Source: UBA1573 sp034005165 | Lineage (GTDB): Bacteria > Pseudomonadota > Alphaproteobacteria > Micavibrionales > Micavibrionaceae | DNA: 64,000 bases | Assembly (NCBI GenBank): GCA_034005165.1 | Contig: JAVEVE010000002.1 | Coordinates: forward strand, 124,001 to 188,000 | Direction of reading: 5' to 3' | Part shown: one piece after another, positions 1 to 8,993 of the stretch | How the letters are laid out: each line of letters opens with the position of its first letter | Position numbering within the stretch: position 1 is the first letter of the stretch | Position numbers and translations under genes: made by a program | The notes under the pieces: generated by a model | Told to the model about the DNA's origin: nothing | The model's database searches: none | Seen by the model: the letters and a program-made list of their open reading frames with translations, nothing else

Positions 1-736
1 CGACAAAAAAGAACCAGCCTTTTCCCAGCATGGTTAAAGTGATGTCTTTCCCTTGTGAAAAGCCGTATTTCAAAACCTGATATGTATCAGTTGCAATATT
101 AGGATTGAATTTAATAGACGGATTTGCGGCGACGCACTGCGGAATAAAACGGCTGGCGCCATACCCGATAAGGGCTGTGATAACCATCAGGATACCAATC
201 GGAAATTCGCCATGCTCTTGAGCCATAACAATTGTTCCGACAATTGTTCCCAAAAGAATAGCCAGGAATGTTCCTGTATTGAGAAGTGCGTTACCGCCGA
301 TCAATTCATCACGCTTCAAATGTTCCGGCAGAATAGAGTATTTGCAAGGCCCGAAGAATGCGGATTGTGCGCCCAGTGCAAATAGATTGATAAAGGATAA
401 CACAAGAGATCCGGTCATGAGAGAGGCTGCACCCAGAAGGGCGATAGCAATCTCGACCAGCTTGATATGGCGCATCACGGTATTTTTGGGGAATTTATCC
501 GCAAGTTGGCCTCCCATAGCCGAGAATAGGAAGAACGGTAAAACAAGAGTTCCAGCAGCTGCTGTTGTTAACAGGCTTTGCGTTTGGGCGTCCATCCCTG
601 TTTGGGTTGCAACGCGATAAAGGATAAGAACGATAAGCGCATTCTTGAATAAATTATCATGAAATGCCCCTAGGAACTGCGTTACAAATAAAGGAAGAAA
701 GCGTTTATCACGCATTAAAAGAAACTGGCTGTTCAT
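1..736 (-). CDS. MFS transporter, LplT / acyl-ACP-phospholipid acyltransferase-like, partial
   Basis: Open reading frame running off the left edge; only about 245 N-terminal residues are present. Translation of the minus strand begins MNSQFLLMRDKRFLPLF and continues FVTQFLGAFHDNLFKNAL, the characteristic first helix of MFS proteins related to the lysophospholipid flipper LplT. In many alphaproteobacteria this same N-terminus heads a fused MFS-acyltransferase-AMP-ligase protein of over 1000 residues; whether a fusion exists here cannot be seen. Several hydrophobic helices follow, with an A-D-K-F-P-K loop typical of MFS proteins. The start ATG lies six bases after the stop of the upstream hydrolase, so the two are probably co-transcribed. 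The expected role is inner-membrane lysophospholipid flipping or recycling. Family assignment is fairly confident, exact substrate is not. Confidence 0.75.
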   Translation of the reverse strand, partial: MNSQFLLMRDKRFLPLFVTQFLGAFHDNLFKNALIVLILYRVATQTGMDAQTQSLLTTAAAGTLVLPFFLFSAMGGQLADKFPKNTVMRHIKLVEIAIALLGAASLMTGSLVLSFINLFALGAQSAFFGPCKYSILPEHLKRDELIGGNALLNTGTFLAILLGTIVGTIVMAQEHGEFPIGILMVITALIGYGASRFIPQCVAANPSIKFNPNIATDTYQVLKYGFSQGKDITLTMLGKGWFFFV

Positions 737-742
737 AAAAAA

Positions 743-1405
743 TTATCCTCTTTCAAAAGAACCTGTTTTTATAAATGAAATAATTTGTCGGGATACGTCT
801 CGCCGATAAATCATAAATGTATGCGATGTTTTTAATGAAATATGGTCTTTCATATCGGGCAGCTTCGTACTATCCACGGAAACGCGTCCGTCATGATCTC
901 CTTTGATCCAGATGCAGGAAAGAGGGTACAGCCATTTTACAGTCCCGGCAAGAATTCCGACCTCGTAATAACAGGGGTAAAGCCGTGTTTTCCGGTGATG
1001 TGTTGTTAGTTCCTGTCCCGCAGGACCAAAAAACCATTTATAAAGTCTGAAATCCTTGAAGGCATCAGCAAGTTCGCTCCCCTGATTTGGAGATCCCAGC
1101 ATGACAACACGCCCAACTTTATCGGGATCAATCCTGTCCTTATATTTGGCAAGAGTTTCGCGGATAACAAGTCCCCCCATGGAATGGCCAATGAAGTGGA
1201 TTTTGCCATAGGAATTAAGATCAGTTGGTTCAAGATAGGTTGTATAAAACCAGTCTGCCAGCGCATCGAGTGGCAGTGTGGTAGAGGGATAGGACAGCGC
1301 AGTTGCATCAAACCCGGATTTTTGCAAACGGTTTTGTAAATAGATGAGAGAGTAGCGATTCAAGGCTATTCCATGGAGCAAAAAGACTTTTTCTTTACCG
1401 CTCAT
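743..1405 (-). CDS. Alpha/beta-fold hydrolase, lipase/esterase-like
   Basis: A 220-residue soluble alpha/beta hydrolase. It opens with an HG oxyanion motif in LLHGIALNRYS (residues 9-19), has the nucleophile elbow GHSMGG with Ser75, a likely acid residue in KGDHDGRVS and a late His in the KTSHTF segment, so the catalytic triad appears complete. No signal peptide is seen, suggesting a cytoplasmic enzyme. The resemblance is to small triacylglycerol lipase or PGAP1-like esterases; the substrate is unknown. Its ATG overlaps the stop of the DUF2339 gene by one base (TAATG arrangement), which implies translational coupling. Being between a DUF2339 membrane protein and an LplT-like transporter suggests a role in membrane lipid turnover, but this is inference. 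Confidence 0.8.
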   Translation of the reverse strand: MSGKEKVFLLHGIALNRYSLIYLQNRLQKSGFDATALSYPSTTLPLDALADWFYTTYLEPTDLNSYGKIHFIGHSMGGLVIRETLAKYKDRIDPDKVGRVVMLGSPNQGSELADAFKDFRLYKWFFGPAGQELTTHHRKTRLYPCYYEVGILAGTVKWLYPLSCIWIKGDHDGRVSVDSTKLPDMKDHISLKTSHTFMIYRRDVSRQIISFIKTGSFERG

Positions 1406-4161
1406 TACGTACGGTTCTCCTGATCGAGTTTTGACATGTACCGTGTATAAAAGCTACTTAATCCAATTAAGCTTATGCCGAGCCCGAGGAATGAAAATAC
1501 CTTATAAATCCCCTCGAGATGGGATGAGTCAATCAGGAAGACCTTGCCGATTGTTAAAGCCAGAAAGGCAAGTGCGGCAATGCGGACGGGTTTGTCCTGA
1601 CATTTGATGCCATATGCCAGAAGGCCCATTCCGGTAATCATCCACGCTACAGAATAAAGATACATCTCGATATTCTCGACAGGATTTTTTGTTAGGATAT
1701 CAGGAGAAAAGAGCTGGCGAATGTTCAATGTAACAAGAGCCAACAAGAAAATCAGAATAAGCCCCCGATAAATATAGGTCAAAAATGGCATGCGAGAGAG
1801 TCCGATACAAAATTTATTGGAAAACAATGCAAGGCCAAGGCCCAATCCATAGATAAATGTCGCCCCATTGAGAACTGGAAGCGCACCGATATGTTGTAAC
1901 CTATCGAAAACAGGATTATTCCCGATCAGATCAAAGAAAAATATCCGGAGCAATGCAGTGAATATCAGGGCATTAGATAAGAAGCGAAGGGAGCCTTTAT
2001 AGGTTGCAGCTCCTGCAACATTACTGATCAAGTGATGGCCGCAAATCCCGATAGCAGCCAAAATGGCCGTAAACGCAGCGCGGTCAAAGAAGCCGATTAT
2101 AACGGGCGAATTTAAATCAATGTGCAGATTGGCAAAGCGCAGCAAGGCATAGATACCGCTCAAGCCGAGCAGAATGGAAAGCCCCCCGAGAATATGACTC
2201 ATAGCCTTGTTTTTGGCTCCAAAGGTGACAGAGGGAACGTGTAGGGCATAGCCGATGCCGACAAACAAAGCAGGGAGAAGAAGCGTTGATAGGATATGAA
2301 GTGGTGAACCGTCAAATGCGGGGCTTATATAAACATGCTTGTCGGTCAGGGCCGACCCCATCATGGAGAGCAGAGCCTCGTGTTCTGTTAGGGACAGCGC
2401 CGCAACCAATGCAAATAAGGCATAAGCAATTTTAGGAAGCACAGAAAGATTGAGGTATCTGTGAATGCCGATAACAGCAGCCAGCTCGGCGGCAAATGCC
2501 AACGGCAAGTAAGCTGTATCCAACTCAAGAGCCATGCCCAAAGACAGGAAGCTGGTTGCACCCAAGGCGTAAGATCCTGCAATTCCTTTGGCCCCATCAA
2601 GAGACTTCCCGATAAAGATTTGTGTGCGTATAATACAATATATGGCAGCAGCAAGCGCAATCATGCCCCATGGTGCAATCAAGCCGCTTTCGCTAAGTGC
2701 TCCAAAATCAGCACGCGCCGTCAAAAACAACGCAAGTGCAGAAATGATCTGTACACGAGACCAGTAAGCGGGGCGCAAGGCTGTAGCATGCAATAAGACG
2801 CTCGAGATGCCGACATAGATTACGGAGAGGGCAAGCAAAATCAGGATTTCGTATTCCTTATGATATTGGACAGCATCCCCTGCGTAGGTTGCATAAGTGA
2901 AAATGTCAATTCCGAGCTTCCACCAGACAGCTGTGCCATAAAGTTTAGGACGTAAGGCGCTCAGGATAACCAGGGCAAGTGAAATACTGCAAGTAACACC
3001 CCATTCCAGCATTCCAAATCCTAATGTATTTTGGCTCAGCAAAATAAGAATTGAGCAGACGCCTGTTGTCAGGATAGGCAGACGTGAGGCATTGGAAGAT
3101 TTAATAAAATTTTCGTCTACCGTATCTTTTGTCTTTAGGTGATGAACAATAAAGCTTGCGCCGCAGACACCGAGAAGGAATAGTGAGATGTCTCCGGATC
3201 TCACATAATTTGCACTGCTGTTATGCCCATAAGCCAGAAGGAAAATAATCCAGAGGGCTGTCGCGCCCAAAGAGAGGTAGGATATAAGCGACCAGCCGCG
3301 GCGAGAGCCAAGAAACTGGATGCCGGAAAAGAGGATAAACAAATAAGCCAGAAGGCCCGTAACATTTGGTTCCGAGCTTGAAAACAGGATTGGAGAGATA
3401 AAGCCACCGATCATTCCGAATAAGGCAACAGGGGCCCCTAAACGTAAGGAAAGAACAAGGGTCGCGCCAACAACAGCGCTCATTCCAAAAAATCCGGCTG
3501 TGGCGGAAATATATTCATGAATATGGGATGCCGAGTAAATGCTGAAACTCAGGCTAATCAGCCCAGCGCCTGCAAGTCCTTGGGAAACACGCTCCGCATT
3601 GGCGATAAAGGGCCGCTTAACAATATATAGAGAAGATGCGACCAATCCCCCACCGAACACCATGCCCAAAAGGACACGTGTTTCTGGCCCCAGAAGGCCC
3701 GCATGATAGGAGAGCTTGATCAAAAAGAATGCCGCAAACGCTAAAGAAATCGACCCAATCCAGACAGACAGGCGTGTTGCAAAATTAAACTCTGCACTCT
3801 TCTTTGTTTCAGGAATTTTATGTAGGGCAATATCGGAAGGTTGGATTTTCGGTGCTTCATCATCTTCGCAATCGAATTGTTCATATGAGTCCGGCTCTGC
3901 CACGGTTTCAGTTTCAGGAGAGCTATGCAGCTCATTTGGCGGCGCATCATCTTTGATGAGTGCAGTCTCTTGGGCAGGAATCGGTGTCGATTTAATAGCG
4001 GCAGTCTCGAGAAAAGAAATTTTTTCTTCAAGCAGGGATATGCGCTGGCGCAGCTTCCAGACGTCACCATAAGTCGAGTTGTGGCGAAACAAATTGATCC
4101 AAGGAAGGATAACGATTCCAAAGCCAAGTGCTACGGCTATAAGAATGAAAAATGCTTCCAT
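1405..4161 (-). CDS. DUF2339 family polytopic membrane protein
   Basis: A 918-residue integral membrane protein. An N-terminal transmembrane segment (about residues 3-25) is followed by a short coiled coil with heptad-like leucines (WKLRQRISLLEEKISFLE), an acidic linker to about residue 115, and then a very long run of hydrophobic helices (well over fifteen) to the C-terminus. This architecture, membrane anchor plus coiled coil plus many helices, is that of the DUF2339 family, whose biochemical function is not established. It is the first gene of a leftward operon with the hydrolase and MFS gene, and diverges from a TetR regulator; two palindromes in the shared upstream region probably control it. 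The ATG at 4161 is preceded by a good GGAGGAGC-like ribosome site on the minus strand. Confidence 0.85.
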   Translation of the reverse strand: MEAFFILIAVALGFGIVILPWINLFRHNSTYGDVWKLRQRISLLEEKISFLETAAIKSTPIPAQETALIKDDAPPNELHSSPETETVAEPDSYEQFDCEDDEAPKIQPSDIALHKIPETKKSAEFNFATRLSVWIGSISLAFAAFFLIKLSYHAGLLGPETRVLLGMVFGGGLVASSLYIVKRPFIANAERVSQGLAGAGLISLSFSIYSASHIHEYISATAGFFGMSAVVGATLVLSLRLGAPVALFGMIGGFISPILFSSSEPNVTGLLAYLFILFSGIQFLGSRRGWSLISYLSLGATALWIIFLLAYGHNSSANYVRSGDISLFLLGVCGASFIVHHLKTKDTVDENFIKSSNASRLPILTTGVCSILILLSQNTLGFGMLEWGVTCSISLALVILSALRPKLYGTAVWWKLGIDIFTYATYAGDAVQYHKEYEILILLALSVIYVGISSVLLHATALRPAYWSRVQIISALALFLTARADFGALSESGLIAPWGMIALAAAIYCIIRTQIFIGKSLDGAKGIAGSYALGATSFLSLGMALELDTAYLPLAFAAELAAVIGIHRYLNLSVLPKIAYALFALVAALSLTEHEALLSMMGSALTDKHVYISPAFDGSPLHILSTLLLPALFVGIGYALHVPSVTFGAKNKAMSHILGGLSILLGLSGIYALLRFANLHIDLNSPVIIGFFDRAAFTAILAAIGICGHHLISNVAGAATYKGSLRFLSNALIFTALLRIFFFDLIGNNPVFDRLQHIGALPVLNGATFIYGLGLGLALFSNKFCIGLSRMPFLTYIYRGLILIFLLALVTLNIRQLFSPDILTKNPVENIEMYLYSVAWMITGMGLLAYGIKCQDKPVRIAALAFLALTIGKVFLIDSSHLEGIYKVFSFLGLGISLIGLSSFYTRYMSKLDQENRT

Positions 4162-4192
4162 GGTGCTCCTCCGGACGGGTTCTCTATTTTAA

Positions 4193-4205
4193 TGAACAAT
4201 GTTCA
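4193..4205. promoter_or_regulatory. Palindromic operator 1, probable TetR-family site
   Basis: TGAAC-AAT-GTTCA, perfect five-base arms around a three-base centre, in the divergent region between the DUF2339 gene and the tetR gene. The same half-sites recur at 4249-4261. Position and symmetry fit a TetR-family dimer site controlling both directions; the cognate regulator is inferred from adjacency. Confidence 0.65.
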
Positions 4206-4248
4206 ATATTTAGTATTGCAGATTCTGAAATTTGTGGCAATATAATAA

Positions 4249-4261
4249 TGAACATCGTTCA
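4249..4261. promoter_or_regulatory. Palindromic operator 2, probable TetR-family site
   Basis: TGAAC-ATC-GTTCA, identical arms to operator 1 with centres 56 bases apart, lying 36 bases before the tetR ATG. Two matching palindromes in a 135-base intergenic region strongly suggest autoregulation plus control of the leftward operon. Confidence 0.65.
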
Positions 4262-4296
4262 AAAAAACACATAAAGCAAAGGTGCGCCACTTCATT

Positions 4297-4932
4297 ATGG
4301 CCAGACGCAAAGATCATTCACGAGAAGAGCTGAAAGAGATGATCCTCTCTACGGCGTGGGATATTATTGAGTCAGGAGGGGTGGGCCGGCTGACAGCTCG
4401 TGAAATCAGTAAGAAAATCGGATATGTGCCGGGGACAATATACAATATCTTTCCGTCTATGGATGTGTTGCACCTGCATGTAAATGCCATGACTTTAAAT
4501 CTTTTGGCAGAAAAGCTGGAAAAGGCCGCACAAAGAAGCCGAGGAAAAAGTCTGGAGGAAAGGCTGTTAGGGCTAGCAAGAGCCTATCTGGCCTTTGCCC
4601 AGATGTACCGGCCTTTTTGGATGGCCCTGTTTTCTGATGATCTGAGCGGATTAAAGGAAACGCAGAGCTGGTACGGGCAGGCCATTGAGGATGTTTTTCA
4701 GCCTCTGGAAGGTATTTTACGGGAAGATTGTCCAAATAAGCCCGGGATAAGAGAAGAAAGTCATATTTTATGGTCGTCTGTTCATGGAATCACATATTTA
4801 TGGGCCACAGGAAAATTGCCCCCCCTAGCAGGGAAAGCTGGTAGTAAGGCCCCGGCCTCGGAGAAAAAAGCTGAATGGGAAAAAATGGTAAGCAAGCTGG
4901 TTGGAATGTTTTGTTCATCTAACTCGTCGTAA
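4297..4932 (+). CDS. TetR/AcrR family transcriptional regulator
   Basis: A 211-residue TetR-type repressor. The N-terminal helix-turn-helix is clear: an Ile/Leu-rich helix 1, then GRLTAREISKKIGYVPGTIY and NIFPSMDVL, the usual recognition helix and linker with tyrosine and phenylalanine. The C-terminal part (LARAYLAFAQMYRPFWMALF and onwards) resembles the WHG/TetR_C type ligand domain. I chose the ATG at 4297 (MARRKDHSREE) over the GTG at 4282 because TetR proteins usually start a few residues before this helix and an AAAGG-like ribosome site sits upstream. It is divergent from the DUF2339-hydrolase-MFS operon with two palindromic operators between them, so it probably represses that operon and itself. 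Its ligand is unknown. Confidence 0.85.
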   Translation: MARRKDHSREELKEMILSTAWDIIESGGVGRLTAREISKKIGYVPGTIYNIFPSMDVLHLHVNAMTLNLLAEKLEKAAQRSRGKSLEERLLGLARAYLAFAQMYRPFWMALFSDDLSGLKETQSWYGQAIEDVFQPLEGILREDCPNKPGIREESHILWSSVHGITYLWATGKLPPLAGKAGSKAPASEKKAEWEKMVSKLVGMFCSSNSS

Positions 4933-5255
4933 AGTTTATGATTGCAAGAGTTTGTATATAGCAACAATATAAAATTTTTAATTATATACAGATTGAGGCT
5001 CTCGCAGAGCGGCATTTCAAAAATGCATCAGGCCTTGGTTCACACGCAGCAGGATAAAAAAACTCCATCTCAATTGATAGTCAGCGGTTCTATCATCTGA
5101 ATGTAATTGTGAGTGCCTTCAACTCCGAGTACCAGAAATGCTCAGTTACAGAAAAAGGAGATAAGGCGATTATTTTGAATTATTATTTCGGTAGCTTTAG
5201 ATGAAACCCTAAAATTATAGACCGCGCCGTACACTCTACAGGCAGTACATAAATT
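4933..5255. other. Intergenic stretch without a recognised gene
   Basis: The stretch between tetR and the terminator at 5256 holds no convincing gene. It contains a small hairpin GCATTT-CAA-AAATGC near 5012-5026 and a stop-to-stop open stretch of 48 codons (5058-5204) with no ribosome site and no family resemblance. An untranslated RNA ending at the downstream terminator or a decayed gene are both possible; neither is shown. Confidence 0.3.
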
Positions 5256-5292
5256 GGCCCTGAAAACACAATGTTATCAGGGCCTTTTTTTT
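5256..5292 (+). terminator. Rho-independent terminator
   Basis: GGCCCTGA stem (5256-5263), 13-base loop, TCAGGGCC (5277-5284) and eight T residues. It lies over 320 bases downstream of tetR, so it may end a long tetR 3-prime UTR or an independent short RNA, and it insulates prkA. Confidence 0.85.
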
Positions 5293-5406
5293 AAACATTA
5301 AACAGGGAACAAAAATAATACGAAAAAAGCTATTGACTGAAGAAACAAAATGGGTTCATTCTCTGAATAATTAAAAAATACCATATCCATACAGGGAGAC
5401 ATTACC

Positions 5407-7449
5407 GTGAACGACACGACCGCCAAACTTGGCGATACTGGTCTATTGCCAGATATTGCAGAGAAATCTAAACAGCCACACGCAAATGATTCTACCCCGC
5501 CAGCATCCGGTGGAGACATTTTTGATGCCTATAAAGGCGGGTACGAAGAGCGCGTGCCGAAGGAAATGTCCTTGCTGGAATATCTGGAGTTGTGCAAATC
5601 GGATGAAATGGCCTATGCGTCAGCAGCTGAGAGAATGCTCAAGGCAATCGGAGAGCCAACACGGATTGATACGCGTCTCGACCCGAAATTATCACGGATT
5701 TTTTCGAATAGGGTTCTCTCAACATATGCACCGTTTGAAGACTTCTTCGGCATGGAAGATGTCATTGAGCAAGTTGTCGGATATTTCCGGAAAGCGGCGC
5801 AAGGCTTGGAGGAAAAACGTCAGATTCTCTATCTTCTGGGGCCTGTTGGGGGTGGAAAATCTTCTCTCGCAGAACGTATTGTATCCCTTATGGAGAAATA
5901 TCCTATTTATGCGCTTGAAGGATCGCCAATTAACGAATCTCCATTGGGATTGTTTTCCGATCCGAAATGGTCTGAAACTATTGCGCAGAAATATGGTATT
6001 CCAAAGAGATACTTCGAAAAATCCGTCATGTCCCCTTGGGCAAGCAAAAGACTGAAAGAATATGGGGGAGATATCACCAAATTCAAGGTGGTTCGTCTTT
6101 TCCCGTCGGCCACACACCAGATTGCAAGTGCGCGTGTTGAACCGGCAGATGATAATAATCAGGATGTTTCTGCAATCGTAGGAAAAGTTGATATCCGTAA
6201 ACTGGAACGTTATGCCCAGAATGATCCGGATGCGTACAACTATTCTGGTGGATTGAACCTTGCTAACCGCGGGGTCATGGAATTTGTTGAAATGTTTAAG
6301 GCGCCTATTAAGGTTCTTCATCCACTTTTATCCGCAACTCAAGATGGGAAGTACAAGGGAACAGAAGGAATGGGAGCGATCCCGTTTGATGGTGTGATCG
6401 TTGCGCACTCGAACGAAAGTGAATGGGCCTCTTTCAAGAACAATAATAAAAACGAAGCTTTTATTGACCGTGTATTTACTGTCAAGGTTCCCTACTCATT
6501 GCGTGTCTCCCAAGAAGTCGAGATTTACAAAAAGAGTCTGGCAGGAAGCTCATTAGCCAAAGCGCCTTGCGCACCGCAGACACTGAAGCTTCTGGCAGAG
6601 TTTGCAGTTTTATCGCGTTTGGTCGAGCCTGAAAATTCGAGCCTATACTCGAAGATGAAAGTCTATGATGGCGAGTCCCTGAAAGACGTTGATACAAAAG
6701 CCAAATCTTTTGATGAATATAAAGACAAAGCAGGTCAAAACGAGGGCATGAGTGGAATTTCCACTAGAACAGCATTCAAAGTCCTATCGGAAGTGTTCAA
6801 CTTTAACTCTGGAGCAGGTGGAGAAATTGCCGCAAACCCTGTTCATTTATTCTATACGCTTGAAAAACATATCTTGAAAGCGGAATACAAGCCTGAAGTC
6901 GAAGCAAAATATCTGGCTTTGTTGAAAGAGTATTTAACGCCAACCTATGCAGAATTCCTTGGAAAAGAAATTCAAACTGCGTTCTTGGAGAGCTACTCGG
7001 AATATGGGCAGAATATCTTTGATAGATATGTCCAGTATGCCGATATGTGGATTCAGGATCAAGAATTCAGAAACCCGGATACAGGAGAAATTCTCGACCG
7101 CGTCGCCTTGAATGAAGAGCTTGAGAAAATCGAAAAACCGACAGGTGTTGCAAATACAAAAGATTTCCGGAATGAAGTCGTCAACTTTGTATTAAGAGCG
7201 CGGGCCAAACATGGCGGATCAAATCCACGGTGGACGGAATACGAAAAACTTCGCTCCGTTATTGAGAAGAAGATGTTTACCAATGTCGATGACATGCTTC
7301 CGGTCATCTCCTTCGGAGCGAAGGCAGATTCTGAAGCTCAAAAACGTCACAGCGAGTTTGTTGGGCGTATGTCAGACAAGGGCTACACAGAATCACAAGT
7401 TCGCCTGCTGACAGAATGGTGGTCACGCATCAGGAAAACCAACGGTTAG
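5407..7449 (+). CDS. prkA: PrkA/YeaG family serine protein kinase (AAA+)
   Basis: A 680-residue member of the PrkA (YeaG) family: an N-terminal AAA+ domain with Walker A motif GPVGGGKSS at residues 145-153, then a C-terminal PrkA kinase-type region. The segment EYLELCKSDEMAYASAAERML near residues 45-65 is typical of the family N-terminus, and the length matches known members (about 640-690). PrkA phosphorylates proteins on Ser/Thr and in enterobacteria is linked to starvation and nitrogen stress; recent work in Bacillus also reports ATP-dependent protease activity for PrkA. The start is a GTG behind a GGGAGA ribosome site. It heads the conserved prkA-yeaH-spoVR cluster, all on this strand with short gaps. 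It acts in the cytoplasm. Confidence 0.95.
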   Translation: MNDTTAKLGDTGLLPDIAEKSKQPHANDSTPPASGGDIFDAYKGGYEERVPKEMSLLEYLELCKSDEMAYASAAERMLKAIGEPTRIDTRLDPKLSRIFSNRVLSTYAPFEDFFGMEDVIEQVVGYFRKAAQGLEEKRQILYLLGPVGGGKSSLAERIVSLMEKYPIYALEGSPINESPLGLFSDPKWSETIAQKYGIPKRYFEKSVMSPWASKRLKEYGGDITKFKVVRLFPSATHQIASARVEPADDNNQDVSAIVGKVDIRKLERYAQNDPDAYNYSGGLNLANRGVMEFVEMFKAPIKVLHPLLSATQDGKYKGTEGMGAIPFDGVIVAHSNESEWASFKNNNKNEAFIDRVFTVKVPYSLRVSQEVEIYKKSLAGSSLAKAPCAPQTLKLLAEFAVLSRLVEPENSSLYSKMKVYDGESLKDVDTKAKSFDEYKDKAGQNEGMSGISTRTAFKVLSEVFNFNSGAGGEIAANPVHLFYTLEKHILKAEYKPEVEAKYLALLKEYLTPTYAEFLGKEIQTAFLESYSEYGQNIFDRYVQYADMWIQDQEFRNPDTGEILDRVALNEELEKIEKPTGVANTKDFRNEVVNFVLRARAKHGGSNPRWTEYEKLRSVIEKKMFTNVDDMLPVISFGAKADSEAQKRHSEFVGRMSDKGYTESQVRLLTEWWSRIRKTNG

Positions 7450-7479
7450 CATAACTGGGCCTGATAAGTACAGATGAGT

Positions 7480-7500
7480 TTTGCCCCAAAACGGGGCAAA
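7480..7500 (+). other. Stem-loop between prkA and yeaH
   Basis: TTTGCCCC-AAAAC-GGGGCAAA, a perfect eight-base-pair stem with five-base loop, 30 bases after the prkA stop and ending 28 bases before the yeaH GTG. There is no following T run, so it is not a standard terminator. It could stabilise the processed prkA message or tune yeaH translation. Confidence 0.6.
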
Positions 7501-7527
7501 CAAATCCATCAAAATTTGGAGCTGATT

Positions 7528-8979
7528 GTGGCAGTAATTGTTGATTCACGACATGTCAAGAACGCTGGTATTGAAAATAGACGGCGATTTATTGACCGTA
7601 TTAAAGGTCAGGCCAAAAAGGCCATTATGGACTCGATCTCAGATAGGAAGATCGGTGAAATCGGTAAAGAAGGCATTGACGTAAACGTAAACCCGAATGA
7701 TATTTCCGAACCAAGTATAGCGCATGGTAAGGGAGGAAATAATCGTCACGTTCATCCGGGAAATAAAAAATATCATCGCGGTCAGGAAATTCCTAAGCCA
7801 AATGGTGGCGGAGGAGGTGGAAGCGGGAATGGGGCATCGGCATCCGGAGAAGGAGAAGATGACTTTGTTTTTCATTTGAGCCGAGAAGAATTTCTTGATC
7901 TCTTTTTTGAAGATCTTGAGCTTCCGAATATGACGCGTAAGAATCTGGTTGAAAGCTCTCAGAAGATTAGAAGGCGTGCCGGATATACAACAACAGGAGA
8001 AGCCAACCAGATCAATTTGCTATCAACCTTTATGCGCCGTAAAGGGCGCTTGATGGCAACCGAATCTCCACACTATCGGGAAATGGAAGAAATACTACAG
8101 GAAATGATTTCTGTTCTTTCAAAATATACCCCGTCATTGAAAACGCATTTTAATAAGGCCCAAGCCGAAGAAGACTATTTACCTCTAAAATTTTCTGTAG
8201 AGGCGTTACAACAAGACGTCGCCGAAATGAAAATTTCTGCCAGAGGCGTCATGTCCCATGAAGATGAAAGTAAAATCAGGGATCTGGAGTTAAGGCTGGA
8301 AGAGGAAGAGGGTAAACGTTCTTCTATCGTCCGCTGGGATGACGTTAATGATACCAGATACAATAACTACCCGGAATTCCCTGTTCCCGAAAACAAATCT
8401 GTTATGTTCTGCGTTATGGATGTATCGGGATCAATGGATGAGGAGAAAAAGACATTTGCCAAAATATTCTATTTTCTTCTTCATACTTTCCTGACTAGAA
8501 ATTATAGCACAGTAGACATTGTATTCATTCGTCACCACGAAAGAGCAAAGGAAGTTGATGAAGAGGAGTTTTTCTACTCTCGGGAGACCGGCGGAACGAT
8601 CGTGTCATCAGCTTTGCAGATGGTTGATGATATTGCCCGCGAAAGATTTCTTCCGCAAGGGTATGATGTTTATATGGCGCAGGCTTCTGATGGGGATAAC
8701 TTCGATCATGACATACAAGCCAGTCGTGACGCTATAGAAAGCATTCTGACCTACGCACAAGGGGTATTCTATACGGAAATCACACGCAGGCCGCAGCAAA
8801 ATTTGTGGAAAATGTACAACGAAGTTAAATCAACACATTCCGATAATTTCTGGATGGGAATTATTCGGGAGAAGGTGGATATCGCAAAAGTATTTAGAGG
8901 CTTCTTTGCGAAAACATATAATTACAACCGCGCAGATGCTGTAAGTGCAGTTAATGCCTATGCTGCTCCAAGCATATAG
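7528..8979 (+). CDS. yeaH: YeaH/YhbH family protein (DUF444, VWA-like)
   Basis: A 483-residue DUF444 protein. The N-terminus VAVIVDSRHVKNAGIENRRRF matches the family's opening arginine-rich segment. A glycine-rich linker with SGNGASASGEGEDDF (around residue 100) follows, and the C-terminal half carries a von Willebrand-type metal site, DVSGSM at residues 298-303. The partner genes prkA upstream and spoVR downstream are the standard YeaG-YeaH-YcgB set, for which a joint stress function is accepted though the mechanism is unclear. I placed the start at the GTG at 7528, behind a TTGGAG ribosome site, rather than the ATG at 7474 because the additional 18 codons run through the hairpin at 7480-7500 and have no family resemblance. 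Confidence 0.93.
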   Translation: MAVIVDSRHVKNAGIENRRRFIDRIKGQAKKAIMDSISDRKIGEIGKEGIDVNVNPNDISEPSIAHGKGGNNRHVHPGNKKYHRGQEIPKPNGGGGGGSGNGASASGEGEDDFVFHLSREEFLDLFFEDLELPNMTRKNLVESSQKIRRRAGYTTTGEANQINLLSTFMRRKGRLMATESPHYREMEEILQEMISVLSKYTPSLKTHFNKAQAEEDYLPLKFSVEALQQDVAEMKISARGVMSHEDESKIRDLELRLEEEEGKRSSIVRWDDVNDTRYNNYPEFPVPENKSVMFCVMDVSGSMDEEKKTFAKIFYFLLHTFLTRNYSTVDIVFIRHHERAKEVDEEEFFYSRETGGTIVSSALQMVDDIARERFLPQGYDVYMAQASDGDNFDHDIQASRDAIESILTYAQGVFYTEITRRPQQNLWKMYNEVKSTHSDNFWMGIIREKVDIAKVFRGFFAKTYNYNRADAVSAVNAYAAPSI

Positions 8980-8993
8980 CGGAGACGGAAAAA

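Noticed and set aside
5058..5204. 48-codon stop-to-stop stretch that might be a gene remnant
   Set aside because: No start with ribosome site and no family resemblance; too short to support as a pseudogene.
5719..6321. 200-codon minus-strand frame
   Set aside because: Antisense to the AAA+ part of prkA and without any recognisable motif.
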